NCBI RefSeq assembly: GCF_018070025.1
Contig: NZ_JAGPYQ010000001.1
Coordinates: 1,302,001-1,366,000 of the forward strand
DNA: 64,000 nucleotides
Direction of reading: 5' to 3'
Source of the DNA: Streptomyces liliiviolaceus
GTDB lineage: Bacteria; Actinomycetota; Actinomycetes; Streptomycetales; Streptomycetaceae
The notes beneath the pieces are model-generated. The model searched no databases, had not been told where the DNA came from, and saw only the letters and a program-made list of their open reading frames with translations. How positions within the stretch are numbered: the first letter of the stretch is position 1; each line of letters begins with the position of its first letter. Position numbers and translations under genes: made by a program. Of the stretch, positions 7,645-16,749 are shown one piece after another.

Positions 7645-8234
7645 GTGCGCTCGTTCCTTTCCGTTGAACGCCGAGGAACCACATCACACCATGTGTCGAT
7701 CACTTCACTGTGCGTACCTACTGGCGCATCACACCCTCGTCGGAGACAAGGGGAACCCCTATGGGCCGAGCGTTGGTTGCGTCCGCGTCCATACTGCGTC
7801 TGGCTAAAGCACGGGCATGGCGTGGGGTGGCGGCGCCTGGCGTTTGCTGTCCCGCGTATATCTCGCCGCCTCCGCCACGGGAGGATGGGGCACGGTCGTC
7901 GGTGGTTAAGACGCCCGGGTCCGTCGCCAGGTTCCGGGAGGGTTCCGTGAGGAACCCCACCACACCTGGCCTTCACCGAGTACGTACCCATCACGACCGT
8001 TGTGACGCTCTGTGGAGCTAGGCCAGTCGACCGCAATACACCGTGACTAGAGTCTATTTTAAGCCAACTTTACCTTTCCGTAGCAGTCCCACGGACACCA
8101 GGAATCCCAGCAGGACAATGCTGGACATCCCCTTACGAGTGCGTGTACATGTGGAGACACTGCCAGCGGCGCAGAATGACATGGGGGTTTGCGATGCTAT
8201 TGAGCAATACGCACCGGTCGGAAAGCCGGACACC
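7645..8234. other. Divergent intergenic region (590 bp)
   Basis: This gap lies between the leftward primase-like gene and the rightward PP2C-like gene. Several short frames exist, but none has the local codon bias or a good ribosome-binding site. The stretch 8040-8200 is A/T-rich for this genome (for example GAGTCTATTTTAAGCC) and probably carries the promoter and leader of the PP2C-like gene. I see no RNA gene or repeat. Confidence 0.4.
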
Positions 8235-9629
8235 ATGAACGCCCCTCACCTCCCGAAAGTGGCCGGAATCGATTCAACGGTTCCCTCACCCACACACACT
8301 GTCGCGCCGAACCGTGCCGCCACGGGTTCCCCACCGGCCACTTCCCCACACGCCCCGGGAGCCGTCCTCCAGGACAGACTCGCAGGCTGGGTGTCCGATC
8401 TCACCACCCTGCACGAGCTGACCGAGCGACTGGCACGGACCGCCTCACTGGCGGACGCCCTCCAGGAACTGCTGCGCGCCGGATCCGCCCTCGTGGGCGC
8501 CCGGCGCGGTCTCGTGGTGCTGGAACCGGGCGACGGCCTCGGCCCGGACACCACGATCGGCCTGGGCCTCGCCCGGGCGGATCTCGGGCACATCGAGACC
8601 GTCCCGCGCAGCTCCACGTCGTACGGGAAGATCCTCGACGGGCTTCCCGGGGGCGAGGGCGAGATCGCCCAGCCCGACCTCCTCTCCGACGACGGGCTCG
8701 ACCCGCGGCACCGTGAAGTGGCCGCCCGGCTCGGTTACGCCGCGAGCTACGCGCTGCCGCTGTCCACGGACGCGGCGGGCCGGCTGGGCGCCGCCGTGTG
8801 GCTCTACGACGAGCCGGCCGAGCCCGTCGAGCGACAGCGCCACCTGATCGGCCTCTACACGGCGCACGCGGCCGAGCACCTGGCCCGCCTGGTGGAACTG
8901 GAGCGCACGCGCGCGTGCATCGCGACCATCTCGGAGGAGCTGCTCCCCTCCCGGCTGCCCCGGGTCTCCGGGGTCCAGCTCGCCGCCCGGCACCGCACGG
9001 GACCGCGCGGCGGCGGCGACTGGTACGACGCGCTGCCGCTACCCGACGCCGCGCTCGGCCTCGCGGTCGGGTCCGTCACCGGGTCCGGCCCCAGCGCCGT
9101 CGCCGCGATGGGCCGGCTGCGGGCCTCCCTGCGGGCGTACGCGGTGATGGAGGGCGAGGACCCGGTCGCCGTCCTGTCCGACCTCGAACTGCTGCTGCGG
9201 CTCACCGAACCGGCCCGCTCCGCCACCGCCCTGTTCGCGTACTGCGAGCCGGCACTGCGCAAGATCACACTGGCCGGGGCCGGACACAGCCCGCCGCTGG
9301 TGATCGGCGAGCGGCGCACCGAGTACGTGGAGACGTCGCTCTCGGCGCCCCTGGGGATGCTCGCCTGCTGGGAGGCGCCCAGTGTGGAGTTCCGGGCGGA
9401 GCCTGGAGAGACGGTTCTGCTCTACACGGACGGGCTGCTGCACCGGACCGGCGATCCCATGGACCGGGCCTTCTCGCGGCTGCACGCGGCCGCCGCGAGC
9501 GTGCCCAGGGCCCTGCGGGCGGACCCGGGCGCCGTCGCCGACCACGTCCTGCGGACGATGCTGCCGGACGGCCTCGACGACGCCGACAGCGACGAGGACG
9601 TGGTGCTGCTCGCGGCCCTCTTCGAGTGA
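8235..9629 (+). CDS. GAF + PP2C/SpoIIE-type protein, one metal-binding Asp missing
   Basis: A 464-residue protein: a GAF-like sensor domain (about residues 45-225) followed by a SpoIIE-type PP2C domain (about 235-464). GGGDWYD, YTDGLLHRTGD and DEDVVLLAALFE are present, but the motif usually read as VGDVxGHG is VGSVTGSG here, so one metal-binding aspartate is replaced by serine. Members of this family dephosphorylate anti-anti-sigma factors, acting against RsbW-like kinases such as those encoded at 4017 and 16749. The frame extends upstream to 8043, but that part has poor G/C at third positions, so I chose the ATG at 8235; ATGs at 8118 and 8178 remain possible. Confidence 0.8.
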   Translation: MNAPHLPKVAGIDSTVPSPTHTVAPNRAATGSPPATSPHAPGAVLQDRLAGWVSDLTTLHELTERLARTASLADALQELLRAGSALVGARRGLVVLEPGDGLGPDTTIGLGLARADLGHIETVPRSSTSYGKILDGLPGGEGEIAQPDLLSDDGLDPRHREVAARLGYAASYALPLSTDAAGRLGAAVWLYDEPAEPVERQRHLIGLYTAHAAEHLARLVELERTRACIATISEELLPSRLPRVSGVQLAARHRTGPRGGGDWYDALPLPDAALGLAVGSVTGSGPSAVAAMGRLRASLRAYAVMEGEDPVAVLSDLELLLRLTEPARSATALFAYCEPALRKITLAGAGHSPPLVIGERRTEYVETSLSAPLGMLACWEAPSVEFRAEPGETVLLYTDGLLHRTGDPMDRAFSRLHAAAASVPRALRADPGAVADHVLRTMLPDGLDDADSDEDVVLLAALFE

Positions 9630-9797
9630 GCCGCACGCCCCGCTGCGGACGAGCTGTGCGCCCCGCCGCGCGCCTCGTGTCCGAGCCGCACGTCGCCCCG
9701 TGTGTGAGCCGCACGTCATCGGGTCTTCCGGCCCTGGGCGCTCTTCCGTACGACCGTACGATGGACAGCGTCCAGAGTCGTATCGAGGAGGCAGATC

Positions 9798-11285
9798 GTG
9801 TCGGAGGCGCTCATTCCGGAGACCCCGGAAGCCGTGCTTGAAGATGCCGCCGACCAGGCGGATGAAGAAGAGCCCATCAAGCAGCGCAAGAACGGCCTGT
9901 ATCCGGGTGTGTCCGACGAGCTGGCCGAGAGCATGAAGTCCGGCTGGGCCGACACGGAGCTGCACGGCCTGGAGCCGATCGCGCAGGCCGCGCACACGGC
10001 GGCCCGCCGTGCCGCGCTCTCCGCGCGCTTCCCGGGCGAGCGCCTGGTCGTCCCTGCGGGGAACCTGAAGACCCGCTCGAACGACACGGAGTACCCCTTC
10101 CGTGCCTCGGTCGAGTACGCGTACCTGACCGGCAGCCTCACCGAGGACGGCGTCCTCGTGCTGGAGCCGGCCGCCGACGGCCACAAGGCCACGATCTACC
10201 TGCTGCCGCGCTCCGACCGCGAGAACGGCGAATTCTGGCTCTCCGGCCAGGGCGAGCTGTGGGTCGGCCGCCGCCACTCCCTGGCCGAGGCCGAACAGCT
10301 GTACGGCATCCCCGCCTCGGACGTCCGTGAACTGCCCGACAAGCTGCGCGAGGCCACCGGTCCGGTCCGGGTCGTGCGCGGTCACGACGCCGGGATCGAG
10401 GCGGCGCTCACCGACAAGGTCACCGCCGAGCGCGACTCCGAACTGCGGGTCTTCCTCTCCGAGGCCCGGCTGGTCAAGGACGAGTTCGAGGCCGGCGAGC
10501 TGCAGAAGGCGGTCGACTCGACCGTGCGCGGCTTCGAGGACGTCGTCAAGGTCCTGGACCGCGCCGAGGCGACCAGCGAGCGGTACATCGAGGGCACGTT
10601 CTTCCTGCGCGCGCGGGTCGAGGGCAACGACATCGGCTACGGCTCGATCTGCGCGGCCGGACCGCACGCGTGCACGCTGCACTGGGTGCGCAACGACGGC
10701 CCGGTGCGCTCCGGGGACCTGCTCCTGCTGGACGCGGGCGTGGAGACCCACACCCTCTACACGGCCGACGTCACGCGCACGCTGCCCGTCAACGGCACGT
10801 ACTCGGAGATCCAGAAGAAGATCTACGACGCCGTGTACGAGGCCCAGGAGGCCGGCATCGCGGCCGTGCAGCCGGGTGCCAAGTACCGGGACTTCCACGA
10901 CGCCGCCCAGCGTGTGCTGGCCGAGAAGCTCGTCGAGTGGAGGCTCGTCGAGGGCCCGGTCGAGCGGGTCCTGGAGCTGGGGCTGCAGCGCCGCTGGACG
11001 CTGCACGGCACCGGTCACATGCTCGGCATGGACGTCCACGACTGCGCGGCCGCGCGGACGGAGACGTACGTGGACGCGACGCTGGAGCCCGGCATGTGCC
11101 TGACCGTCGAGCCGGGGCTGTACTTCCAGGCGGACGACCTGACCGTGCCTCAGGAGTACCGGGGCATCGGCGTCCGGATCGAGGACGACATCCTCGTCAC
11201 GGAGGACGGCAACCGGAACCTGTCCGCGGGGCTCCCTCGCCGGTCGGACGAGGTCGAGGCGTGGATGGCCGCGATCACGGCCTGA
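9798..11285 (+). CDS. pepP: Xaa-Pro aminopeptidase (aminopeptidase P)
   Basis: A 495-residue M24B peptidase that removes N-terminal residues preceding proline. The N-terminal half is the AMP_N domain (TRSNDTEYPFRASVEYAYLTG). The pita-bread catalytic half shows all five metal ligands in order: LLDAGVE, TADVTRTLPV, HGTGHMLG, TVEPGLY and VRIEDD. Length and motifs are normal for bacterial PepP. The start is a GTG with GAGGAGG 6 bases upstream. It is followed by a good terminator, so it is probably a single-gene unit. Confidence 0.95.
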   Translation: MSEALIPETPEAVLEDAADQADEEEPIKQRKNGLYPGVSDELAESMKSGWADTELHGLEPIAQAAHTAARRAALSARFPGERLVVPAGNLKTRSNDTEYPFRASVEYAYLTGSLTEDGVLVLEPAADGHKATIYLLPRSDRENGEFWLSGQGELWVGRRHSLAEAEQLYGIPASDVRELPDKLREATGPVRVVRGHDAGIEAALTDKVTAERDSELRVFLSEARLVKDEFEAGELQKAVDSTVRGFEDVVKVLDRAEATSERYIEGTFFLRARVEGNDIGYGSICAAGPHACTLHWVRNDGPVRSGDLLLLDAGVETHTLYTADVTRTLPVNGTYSEIQKKIYDAVYEAQEAGIAAVQPGAKYRDFHDAAQRVLAEKLVEWRLVEGPVERVLELGLQRRWTLHGTGHMLGMDVHDCAAARTETYVDATLEPGMCLTVEPGLYFQADDLTVPQEYRGIGVRIEDDILVTEDGNRNLSAGLPRRSDEVEAWMAAITA

Positions 11286-11324
11286 CCTGCGGTCGGCTGG
11301 CAGACAGTGACATGAAGTGAAGTG

Positions 11325-11359
11325 AACGGCCGGGCACCGAAGGGGTGGCCGGCCGTTTT
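11325..11359 (+). terminator. Terminator of pepP
   Basis: AACGGCCGG (11325-11333) pairs with CCGGCCGTT (11349-11357), followed by TTC. It lies 40 bases after the pepP stop codon. Confidence 0.7.
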
Positions 11360-11382
11360 CGTCTGCGGGTGCGCTGTGGCCG

Positions 11383-11440
11383 GCCGCGCGGTTCCCCGCG
11401 CCCCTCAAGACAAAAGGCTGCGCGGTTCCTCGCGGCCCCG
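11383..11440. repeat. Streptomyces intergenic GC-rich repeat
   Basis: GCGCGGTTCCCCGCGCCCCT (11386-11405) is followed by a degenerate second copy (GCGCGGTTCCTCGCGGCCCC, about 11420-11439). This short dyad-containing motif recurs between genes throughout Streptomyces chromosomes, and another copy is seen here at 38459-38481. It is non-coding, which argues that the MocR gene starts downstream of it. Confidence 0.65.
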
Positions 11441-11459
11441 GCAGAAGGGGATCTGGTCG

Positions 11460-12827
11460 GTGGACTCGTTCTGGGCCGGTGTCGGTGTCGATCTGCATCT
11501 CGAACCCGACGTCTCCGACGGGCGTCGCGCCGGGCTCGAACGGGCGTTGCGCGACGCCGTCCGGGACGGGCGGCTGGCTCCCGGGGCACGGCTGCCCGCG
11601 ACCCGGCGGCTCGCCGTCGAGCTCGGGATCTCGCGCGGCACGGCGAAGGCGGCGTACGACCAGCTCGTCGCCGAGGGCTATCTCACCGCGCGGCAGGGGG
11701 CGGGCACGCAGGTCGCCCCGCTGCCCTCCGTGGACGCTGCCGCTCCGAAAGCGTCGGCACGCACGCGTGCGCCCCGTTTCGATCTGCGGCCCGGCAGCCC
11801 CGACGTCGGTACGTTTCCGGCGGCGGCCTGGCTGCGGGCGCTGCGCCGGGCGATCGCGAACGCGCCCTCCCTGGCGTACGACTACGGGGATCCGCGCGGC
11901 CGGATCGAACTGCGGACGGCGCTGTCGGGGTACCTGGGGCGGGCCCGCGGGGTGATCGCGCCGCCCGAGCGGATCGTGGTCACGACCGGATACGTACAGG
12001 GGCTCGCGCTCCTCACCCGTGTGCTGGAGGGCGGGGCGATCGCCATGGAGGACCCCGGGCTGCCCTTCCACCGGGACGTGGTGCGGCACAACGGCGGGAC
12101 GGTGGCCCCCGCGGAGGTCGACGAACGGGGCGTCCTCGTACGGGGGCTCGGTGACGCGGCGGCCGTCGTGGTCACGCCCGCGCACCAGTACCCGACCGGG
12201 GTGACCCTGCACCCGGAGCGGCGGCGGGCCCTCACGGACTGGGCACGCGCGCGTGGAGGGGTGATCGTCGAGGACGACTACGACGGGGAGTTCCGTTACG
12301 ACCGGCAGCCCGTGGGCGCGCTCCAGGGGATGGCACCCGGGCAGGTGGCCTACCTGGGGACGGCGTCCAAGACGCTCGGACCCGCGCTGCGGCTCGGCTG
12401 GATGGTGCTGCCGCCGCACCTCGTCGACGCGGTCGCCGACGCCAAGCTGCACAGTGACCACCACACCGAGTCCATCGGCCAGTTGGCCCTCGCCGAGCTG
12501 ATCACGGGCCACGCCTACGACCGGCACGTACGCGCGTGCCGGCTGCGCTACCGGCGCCGCCGCGACCAGCTCCTCGACCGGCTGGGCACGCGGCGGGGCG
12601 TACGGGGCATCGCGGCGGGGCTGCACGCGCTGGTCGAGGTGGCGGACGAGGGGGCGGTGCTGGCGCGGGCCGCGGAGAAGGGCCTCGCGGTGGGGCACCT
12701 CGGCGAGCACTGGCACATGCCGGGCGACGGACGGCCCCAGGGGCTCGTGGTGGGATACGGGACGCCTCGGGAGCGGGTCTATCCGGAGGCGTTGGAAGCG
12801 CTGGGGCAGGTGCTGGACGGGCTCTGA
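11460..12827 (+). CDS. MocR/PdxR-type regulator (GntR HTH fused to aminotransferase fold)
   Basis: A 455-residue fusion. Residues 15-80 form a GntR winged helix (LAPGARLPATRRLAVELGIS, then RGTAKAAYDQLVAEGYL). Residues about 105-455 form a type I aminotransferase domain with the PLP lysine in TASKTLGPALRLGW and the cofactor-binding IVEDDYDGEF. MocR proteins use PLP or an aldimine as signal, commonly to control vitamin B6 or amino-acid genes. No pdx gene is adjacent, and an MFS transporter follows in the same direction. The frame is open to 11322, but that stretch contains a non-coding intergenic repeat, so I chose the GTG at 11460, preceded by AAGGGG. Confidence 0.88.
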   Translation: MDSFWAGVGVDLHLEPDVSDGRRAGLERALRDAVRDGRLAPGARLPATRRLAVELGISRGTAKAAYDQLVAEGYLTARQGAGTQVAPLPSVDAAAPKASARTRAPRFDLRPGSPDVGTFPAAAWLRALRRAIANAPSLAYDYGDPRGRIELRTALSGYLGRARGVIAPPERIVVTTGYVQGLALLTRVLEGGAIAMEDPGLPFHRDVVRHNGGTVAPAEVDERGVLVRGLGDAAAVVVTPAHQYPTGVTLHPERRRALTDWARARGGVIVEDDYDGEFRYDRQPVGALQGMAPGQVAYLGTASKTLGPALRLGWMVLPPHLVDAVADAKLHSDHHTESIGQLALAELITGHAYDRHVRACRLRYRRRRDQLLDRLGTRRGVRGIAAGLHALVEVADEGAVLARAAEKGLAVGHLGEHWHMPGDGRPQGLVVGYGTPRERVYPEALEALGQVLDGL

Positions 12828-12939
12828 GGCAGGACGGGTCCGAGGCAGGACCGGCCTTGGGCAGGGCGGGAATTGGGCCAAGGAACAGCGTGGATATTGG
12901 GTCTGCCGAGAGGTCCACCGTCCCCATAGCGTCGTAGCC

Positions 12940-14304
12940 ATGAGCAACCGAGCAACGGCAGCCGAGGCGTCCGTACGGGCGAACCGTGTGATCCCGCCCG
13001 CGGGGCCGCAGCGGGTCCTGGCCCTGGCCCAGTTGAGCAATTCCGTCGGGGACGGCGCCTATTACGTCACCTCCGCCCTCTACTTCACGCATGTGGTCGG
13101 GCTCGCACCCGCGCGCGTGGGACTCGGGCTGACGCTCGCCTGGGCGGTCGGTTCGGTGGCGGGCGTGCCCCTGGGCCGGCTCGCCGACCGGCGGGGGCCG
13201 CGCGGCACGGCGGTGCTCCTGGCGCTGGCCACGAGCCTCGCCGTGGCGTCCTTCCTCGTCGTACGCGGCTTCGTGCCGTTCGTGCTGGCGGCGTGCGCGT
13301 ACGCGACCGCGCAGTCCGGGCTCGCGGCGGCCCGGCAGGCGCTGCTGGCCGGCCTGGTGTCCCGCCAGGAGCGCACGGGGCTGCTCGCGCACCTCCAGTC
13401 GACGCTCAACGCCGGGCTCGCGGTGGGGGCGGGCCTCGGCGGACTCGCACTGAACGCGGGGTCGCGGGCGGCCTACCTCGGGGTGTTCGCGCTGGACGCG
13501 GCGAGCTTCCTGCTGTGCGCGGCGGTGCTGCTGCGGCTGCCGGCCGTGGACGGGACGCACAAGCGAAACGGGACGCACGCGCGCGTGGAGGTCGATCAGG
13601 GGCCCGGGCGGGATGTTGCCGGGCGGGGTGACGCGTCCGGCGTGCTGCGCGATCGCCCCTACGCCGTCGTGACCCTCCTCAACACCGTGCTGCTGCTCCG
13701 GATGCCGTTGCTGAGTCTGGGCATCCCGCTGTGGATCGCCGAGCGGACCGCGGCTCCGACATGGGTGGTCTCCGCGCTGTTCGTGCTCAACACCGGTGCG
13801 GTGATGCTCTTCCAGGTGCGGACGGCCCGCGGCGTGACGGGCACGGCGTCGGCCACGCGCGCGGTACGGCGTTCGGGGCTCGTGATGCTGGCCTCGTGCG
13901 CGGTGTTCGCCCTGTCGGCCGGGGTCTCGCCGTGGACGGCGGTCGGCGTGCTGGCGGTCGGCGCGGTGCTCCAGGTCGTCGCCGAGATGCAGCAGTCGGC
14001 GGGGTCCTGGCAGCTCTCCTTCGACCTCGCCCCGCCCGACAGGGTGGGCGAGTACCAGGGCTTCTTCGGTACGGGTGTGACGGTGGCGCGGACGCTGGGC
14101 CCGCTGGTGCTGACGGCACTGCTGGTGGGCTGGGGCACGCCGGGCTGGCTGCTCCTCGGCACCCTGACGCTGGCGGCCTCGTACGCGATGGGGCCCGCGG
14201 TGCGGTGGGCGACGCAGAGCCGGGGCACGGAGGGCCAGGGCACGGACCCATTCGGCGGCCCGGCCCCGGAACCGACGCTCAAGCGGCCGGTACCCGTGAA
14301 CTGA
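12940..14304 (+). CDS. MFS transporter
   Basis: A 454-residue integral membrane protein with about 12 hydrophobic segments. It has the major facilitator motif A variant GRLADRRGPRGTAV in the second cytoplasmic loop. The substrate cannot be predicted; its position after a MocR-type regulator suggests possible co-regulation. The ATG has no clear ribosome-binding site. Its last 26 bases overlap the 3' end of the convergent CitG-like gene. Confidence 0.88.
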   Translation: MSNRATAAEASVRANRVIPPAGPQRVLALAQLSNSVGDGAYYVTSALYFTHVVGLAPARVGLGLTLAWAVGSVAGVPLGRLADRRGPRGTAVLLALATSLAVASFLVVRGFVPFVLAACAYATAQSGLAAARQALLAGLVSRQERTGLLAHLQSTLNAGLAVGAGLGGLALNAGSRAAYLGVFALDAASFLLCAAVLLRLPAVDGTHKRNGTHARVEVDQGPGRDVAGRGDASGVLRDRPYAVVTLLNTVLLLRMPLLSLGIPLWIAERTAAPTWVVSALFVLNTGAVMLFQVRTARGVTGTASATRAVRRSGLVMLASCAVFALSAGVSPWTAVGVLAVGAVLQVVAEMQQSAGSWQLSFDLAPPDRVGEYQGFFGTGVTVARTLGPLVLTALLVGWGTPGWLLLGTLTLAASYAMGPAVRWATQSRGTEGQGTDPFGGPAPEPTLKRPVPVN

Positions 14305-15118
14305 CCCACACCGGAAGCGAGTCCGCGAACAGGGCCCCCGCGAGCAGCCCGCTGCTTCCGCGGGGGCTCCACGCGCGCGCGTGGAGGTCCGCGTCGAAGG
14401 CGGCCAGGGCCGCGCGGCCCGCCTCGGTGGACGTGCTGCCCGCCTCGACGACCCCGCGCGCACCCGCCTGCACGTGCCGCAGACCGTGCGGTCCCGCCAT
14501 GTACAGCAACTCGGTGTCCTGGAGCGTCGACATGACGGTCAGCAGGGCGTCGAGCCGCGCGTACGGCTCGGGGACGCCCGCGGTGCGGGCCGCGGCCAGC
14601 GTGTCCAGCGCCCGGCGCACATGGGGGAAGCCGGCTTTCGCCTCGCCCCGGGCGCCGGCCGCTCCGTACTTCGCGGAGACCGAGGAGCCGCGGGAGGGCC
14701 GTCGGGGCGCCCGCCGGTCGGAGTGGGCCGCGATCCGCTTGGCGGCCGCGGTCAGGTCCCGACCGCCGGCCCGGGGTTCCAGGGCCGCGGCGGCCACCAG
14801 CAGGCCGAGCACCCACAGCGCTCCGCGGTGCCCGCCGCCCGCCAGACCCACCGAGTGCTCGGTGCAGCGCCCGATCGCGCCCAGTTCCGCCCGGAGTTCG
14901 GGCGTCGGCGAACCGGTGCGGCGGGCGGCGGCGGCCATCGCCGCGAGGCCCGGCTCCAGCGCCTTGGCCGACCAGCGCAGTGAACAGTGGTCCTCACCGG
15001 TCACCCGGGCACCGAGATCACGCGGGTCGGGCAGTCCTGGCTTGGGTGCCAGCGCCAGCTGCCCGGTGAGCGCGGTCACCGCGGCCCGCGCCAGCGTCTC
15101 GTCCGCACGGCTGCTCAT
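14279..15118 (-). CDS. CitG/MdcB-like triphosphoribosyl-dephospho-CoA synthase family protein
   Basis: A 279-residue protein similar to the CitG/MdcB family, which makes the prosthetic-group precursor of citrate lyase and malonate decarboxylase from ATP and dephospho-CoA. Family traits visible are ALTGQLALAPKPGLPD near the start, DHCSLRWSAKALEPGLAAMA, and GGGHRGALWVLGLLVAAAAL matching the usual GVNTHKGAIF-type motif, here altered. No citrate lyase or malonate decarboxylase genes lie near, so the acceptor protein is unknown or the protein has a changed role. Tail-to-tail overlap with the MFS gene; 14 bp after the end of the dioxygenase gene on the same strand, so probably co-transcribed with it. 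Confidence 0.72.
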   Translation of the reverse strand: MSSRADETLARAAVTALTGQLALAPKPGLPDPRDLGARVTGEDHCSLRWSAKALEPGLAAMAAAARRTGSPTPELRAELGAIGRCTEHSVGLAGGGHRGALWVLGLLVAAAALEPRAGGRDLTAAAKRIAAHSDRRAPRRPSRGSSVSAKYGAAGARGEAKAGFPHVRRALDTLAAARTAGVPEPYARLDALLTVMSTLQDTELLYMAGPHGLRHVQAGARGVVEAGSTSTEAGRAALAAFDADLHARAWSPRGSSGLLAGALFADSLPVWVSSRVPAA

Positions 15119-15132
15119 CGCCCGCGGCCCCC

Positions 15133-16092
15133 TTACGAGGAGGCGGCGGAGGAGGAGGCCGACGCGCTCGGCGCGTCGCTGGGGGTCCCGCTCGGAGCGC
15201 CGCTCGGGGGCGTGCCGCCGCCACCGCCGCCGCTGCCCGCGCCGGTGTTCTCGGCGTCCGGGTCGATCCCGAGCGTGATGGAGCCCTTGTAGCCCTTGGA
15301 GGGGTCCTTCTTGTGCACGGCTTTGAGGGTGAGCAGGCCACTGGAGGCGCCCCCACCGTCGTAGACCATGTCGTCGTCGAGCTTGGTCCAGGTGCCCGAG
15401 TGCTTGGAGTAGGGCTCCAGTTCGAAGATCTGCTCGGCGATGTCGTCGTCGAAGAAGAGCTGGCCGGTGTAGTTGACCTTGCCGCCCTCGTAGGTGCCGT
15501 CCTCCTTCTCGCCACCGGTGTGCACCTTCACGTGGATGTGGCAGGTCCGCGGCGTGTACCAGCCGGGGACGATGGTCTCGAACGTGACGACCCCGTTGGC
15601 GTTCGCGACCTGGTAGCCCCGCAGATACGTCTTGTCGTCGGCGGTCGAGCCGTCCTCGCTCTCGGCGGGCGCGGAGCCGCCGGGGTTGGCCGTCGTGTAG
15701 CCCGAGTAGTAGCCCCAGGCGTCGCAGTGCCAGATCTCCACGGCCGCGCCGGCGACCGGGGCGCAGGACTCCGTGATGTCCTGCACGGTGATGCGCAGCG
15801 TCAGCGGGACACCGCTCTTGCCCTCGGTGATGTCCTTCCTCACGAGGGCGCCGTCCAGGTAGTACGGGCCTTCGGTGACGCTGGACATGAGGACGCAGGT
15901 ACCGCTGCCCGAGGTGGCCGACGCGCTCGCGGAGGCCGTCTCCGTGGCGGTCCCCGCAGTCGTGGCGGTCGTCCCGTCGGCGAAGGCGGACTGGTATCCG
16001 GCGAACGCGAGACCGCCGGCCGCGGCCGTACCGCCGGTGACCGCGAGGGCCCGGCGCCGCGTGATGCTCGTGCCTTTGTGTGTTCCCGTCAT
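15133..16092 (-). CDS. Secreted (Tat) intradiol ring-cleavage dioxygenase
   Basis: A 319-residue protein with a twin-arginine signal (SITRRRALAVTGG, residues 7-19) followed by a hydrophobic stretch, so it is exported folded. The catalytic domain has the iron ligands expected of catechol 1,2-dioxygenases: YYLDG, the tyrosine in WHCDAWGYYSGY, and the two histidines of CHIHVKVH. It would open catechol-type rings outside the cell, perhaps of lignin- or humus-derived phenols. The C-terminus is a Gly/Pro/Ser/Ala-rich tail that may sit in the cell wall. I chose the ATG at 16092, 7 bases after a TAGCTT -10-like hexamer, which would give a leaderless message. Confidence 0.87.
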   Translation of the reverse strand: MTGTHKGTSITRRRALAVTGGTAAAGGLAFAGYQSAFADGTTATTAGTATETASASASATSGSGTCVLMSSVTEGPYYLDGALVRKDITEGKSGVPLTLRITVQDITESCAPVAGAAVEIWHCDAWGYYSGYTTANPGGSAPAESEDGSTADDKTYLRGYQVANANGVVTFETIVPGWYTPRTCHIHVKVHTGGEKEDGTYEGGKVNYTGQLFFDDDIAEQIFELEPYSKHSGTWTKLDDDMVYDGGGASSGLLTLKAVHKKDPSKGYKGSITLGIDPDAENTGAGSGGGGGGTPPSGAPSGTPSDAPSASASSSAASS

Positions 16093-16206
16093 GACAGAAA
16101 AGCTAGGGAGACCACCCGTCAGGGACATGGGTGAAAGCTGTGAGCCCCCTGAGAATGCCGGGAAAGCTGAAATCGGCGGGAAAACGCCCCTCTTGGGGGG
16201 CCGTCC

Positions 16207-16290
16207 AGGGGTGAGTCGCCGGGGTGAGCTCCTGGGGTGAGCCCCTGGGGCGGATCTCCGGGGTGAGCCCCTGGAGCGGATCGCCGGGAC
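16207..16290. repeat. Short tandem repeats GGGGTGAGCYCCTGG
   Basis: About five imperfect units of 13-15 bp (GGGGTGAGC or GGGCGGATC, then YCCTG/CCG) fill the gap between the RsbW-like gene end and the dioxygenase promoter. Units can pair with each other as RNA hairpins, so they may act as a terminator for the upstream gene. Confidence 0.5.
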
Positions 16291-16296
16291 GTGCCG

Positions 16297-16749
16297 TCAG
16301 GTGGCCAGCAGCGACGTGCCCTCGCGCCACTTGAGGATCTTGTCGAAGCTGACCACGGCCCCGCCCCTGACGGAACTGCCGATCTGGACATGGTCGGCCA
16401 GCTCCTGGATCAGACACAGGCCACGGCCGTGCTCCGCGTCGCTGTGGGAGGGCCGCAGGGGCGCACGGCTGCGTCCCGACGGGAAGCCCGGGCCGGAGTC
16501 GGTCACTTCGATACGGCACTTCTCGCCGTCCAGATAGGCGGTGACCCGGTAGGCCTCGGTGGGCTTCCCCCGGTCCGTGTCGCCCCCGTGCTCGACGGCG
16601 TTGGCGCAGGCCTCGCTCAGCGCGACGGAGATGTCGTAGGAGATGTCAGGATCCACCCCCGCCGACTCCATCGTGCCGATCAGCAGGCGCCGGGCGAGCG
16701 GAACGCTCGCCGCTTCACGCCGGAGATGGAGGGACCACCAGATGCTCAT
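16297..16749 (-). CDS. RsbW-like ATP-binding protein (HATPase_c)
   Basis: The 150-residue protein is a single GHKL ATPase domain: N box ALSEACANAVEHG, G1 box VTDSGPGFP, and G2 region HGRGLCLIQELADHV. It looks like the anti-sigma/serine kinase RsbW class. Its targets are unknown; no sigma factor or anti-anti-sigma gene is adjacent. The ATG at 16749 is chosen because AGGAGG lies 7 bases upstream, rejecting a longer frame to 16956. Confidence 0.85.
   Translation of the reverse strand: MSIWWSLHLRREAASVPLARRLLIGTMESAGVDPDISYDISVALSEACANAVEHGGDTDRGKPTEAYRVTAYLDGEKCRIEVTDSGPGFPSGRSRAPLRPSHSDAEHGRGLCLIQELADHVQIGSSVRGGAVVSFDKILKWREGTSLLAT

Noticed and set aside
7710..8021. Several 80-100-codon frames in the gap before the PP2C-like gene
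   Set aside because: They overlap on both strands, have weak codon bias and no motifs.
9039..13040. Open frame of 1333 codons on the minus strand
   Set aside because: It is antisense to the PP2C-like, pepP and MocR genes and lacks family motifs; long antisense frames are a by-product of very high GC at third codon positions.
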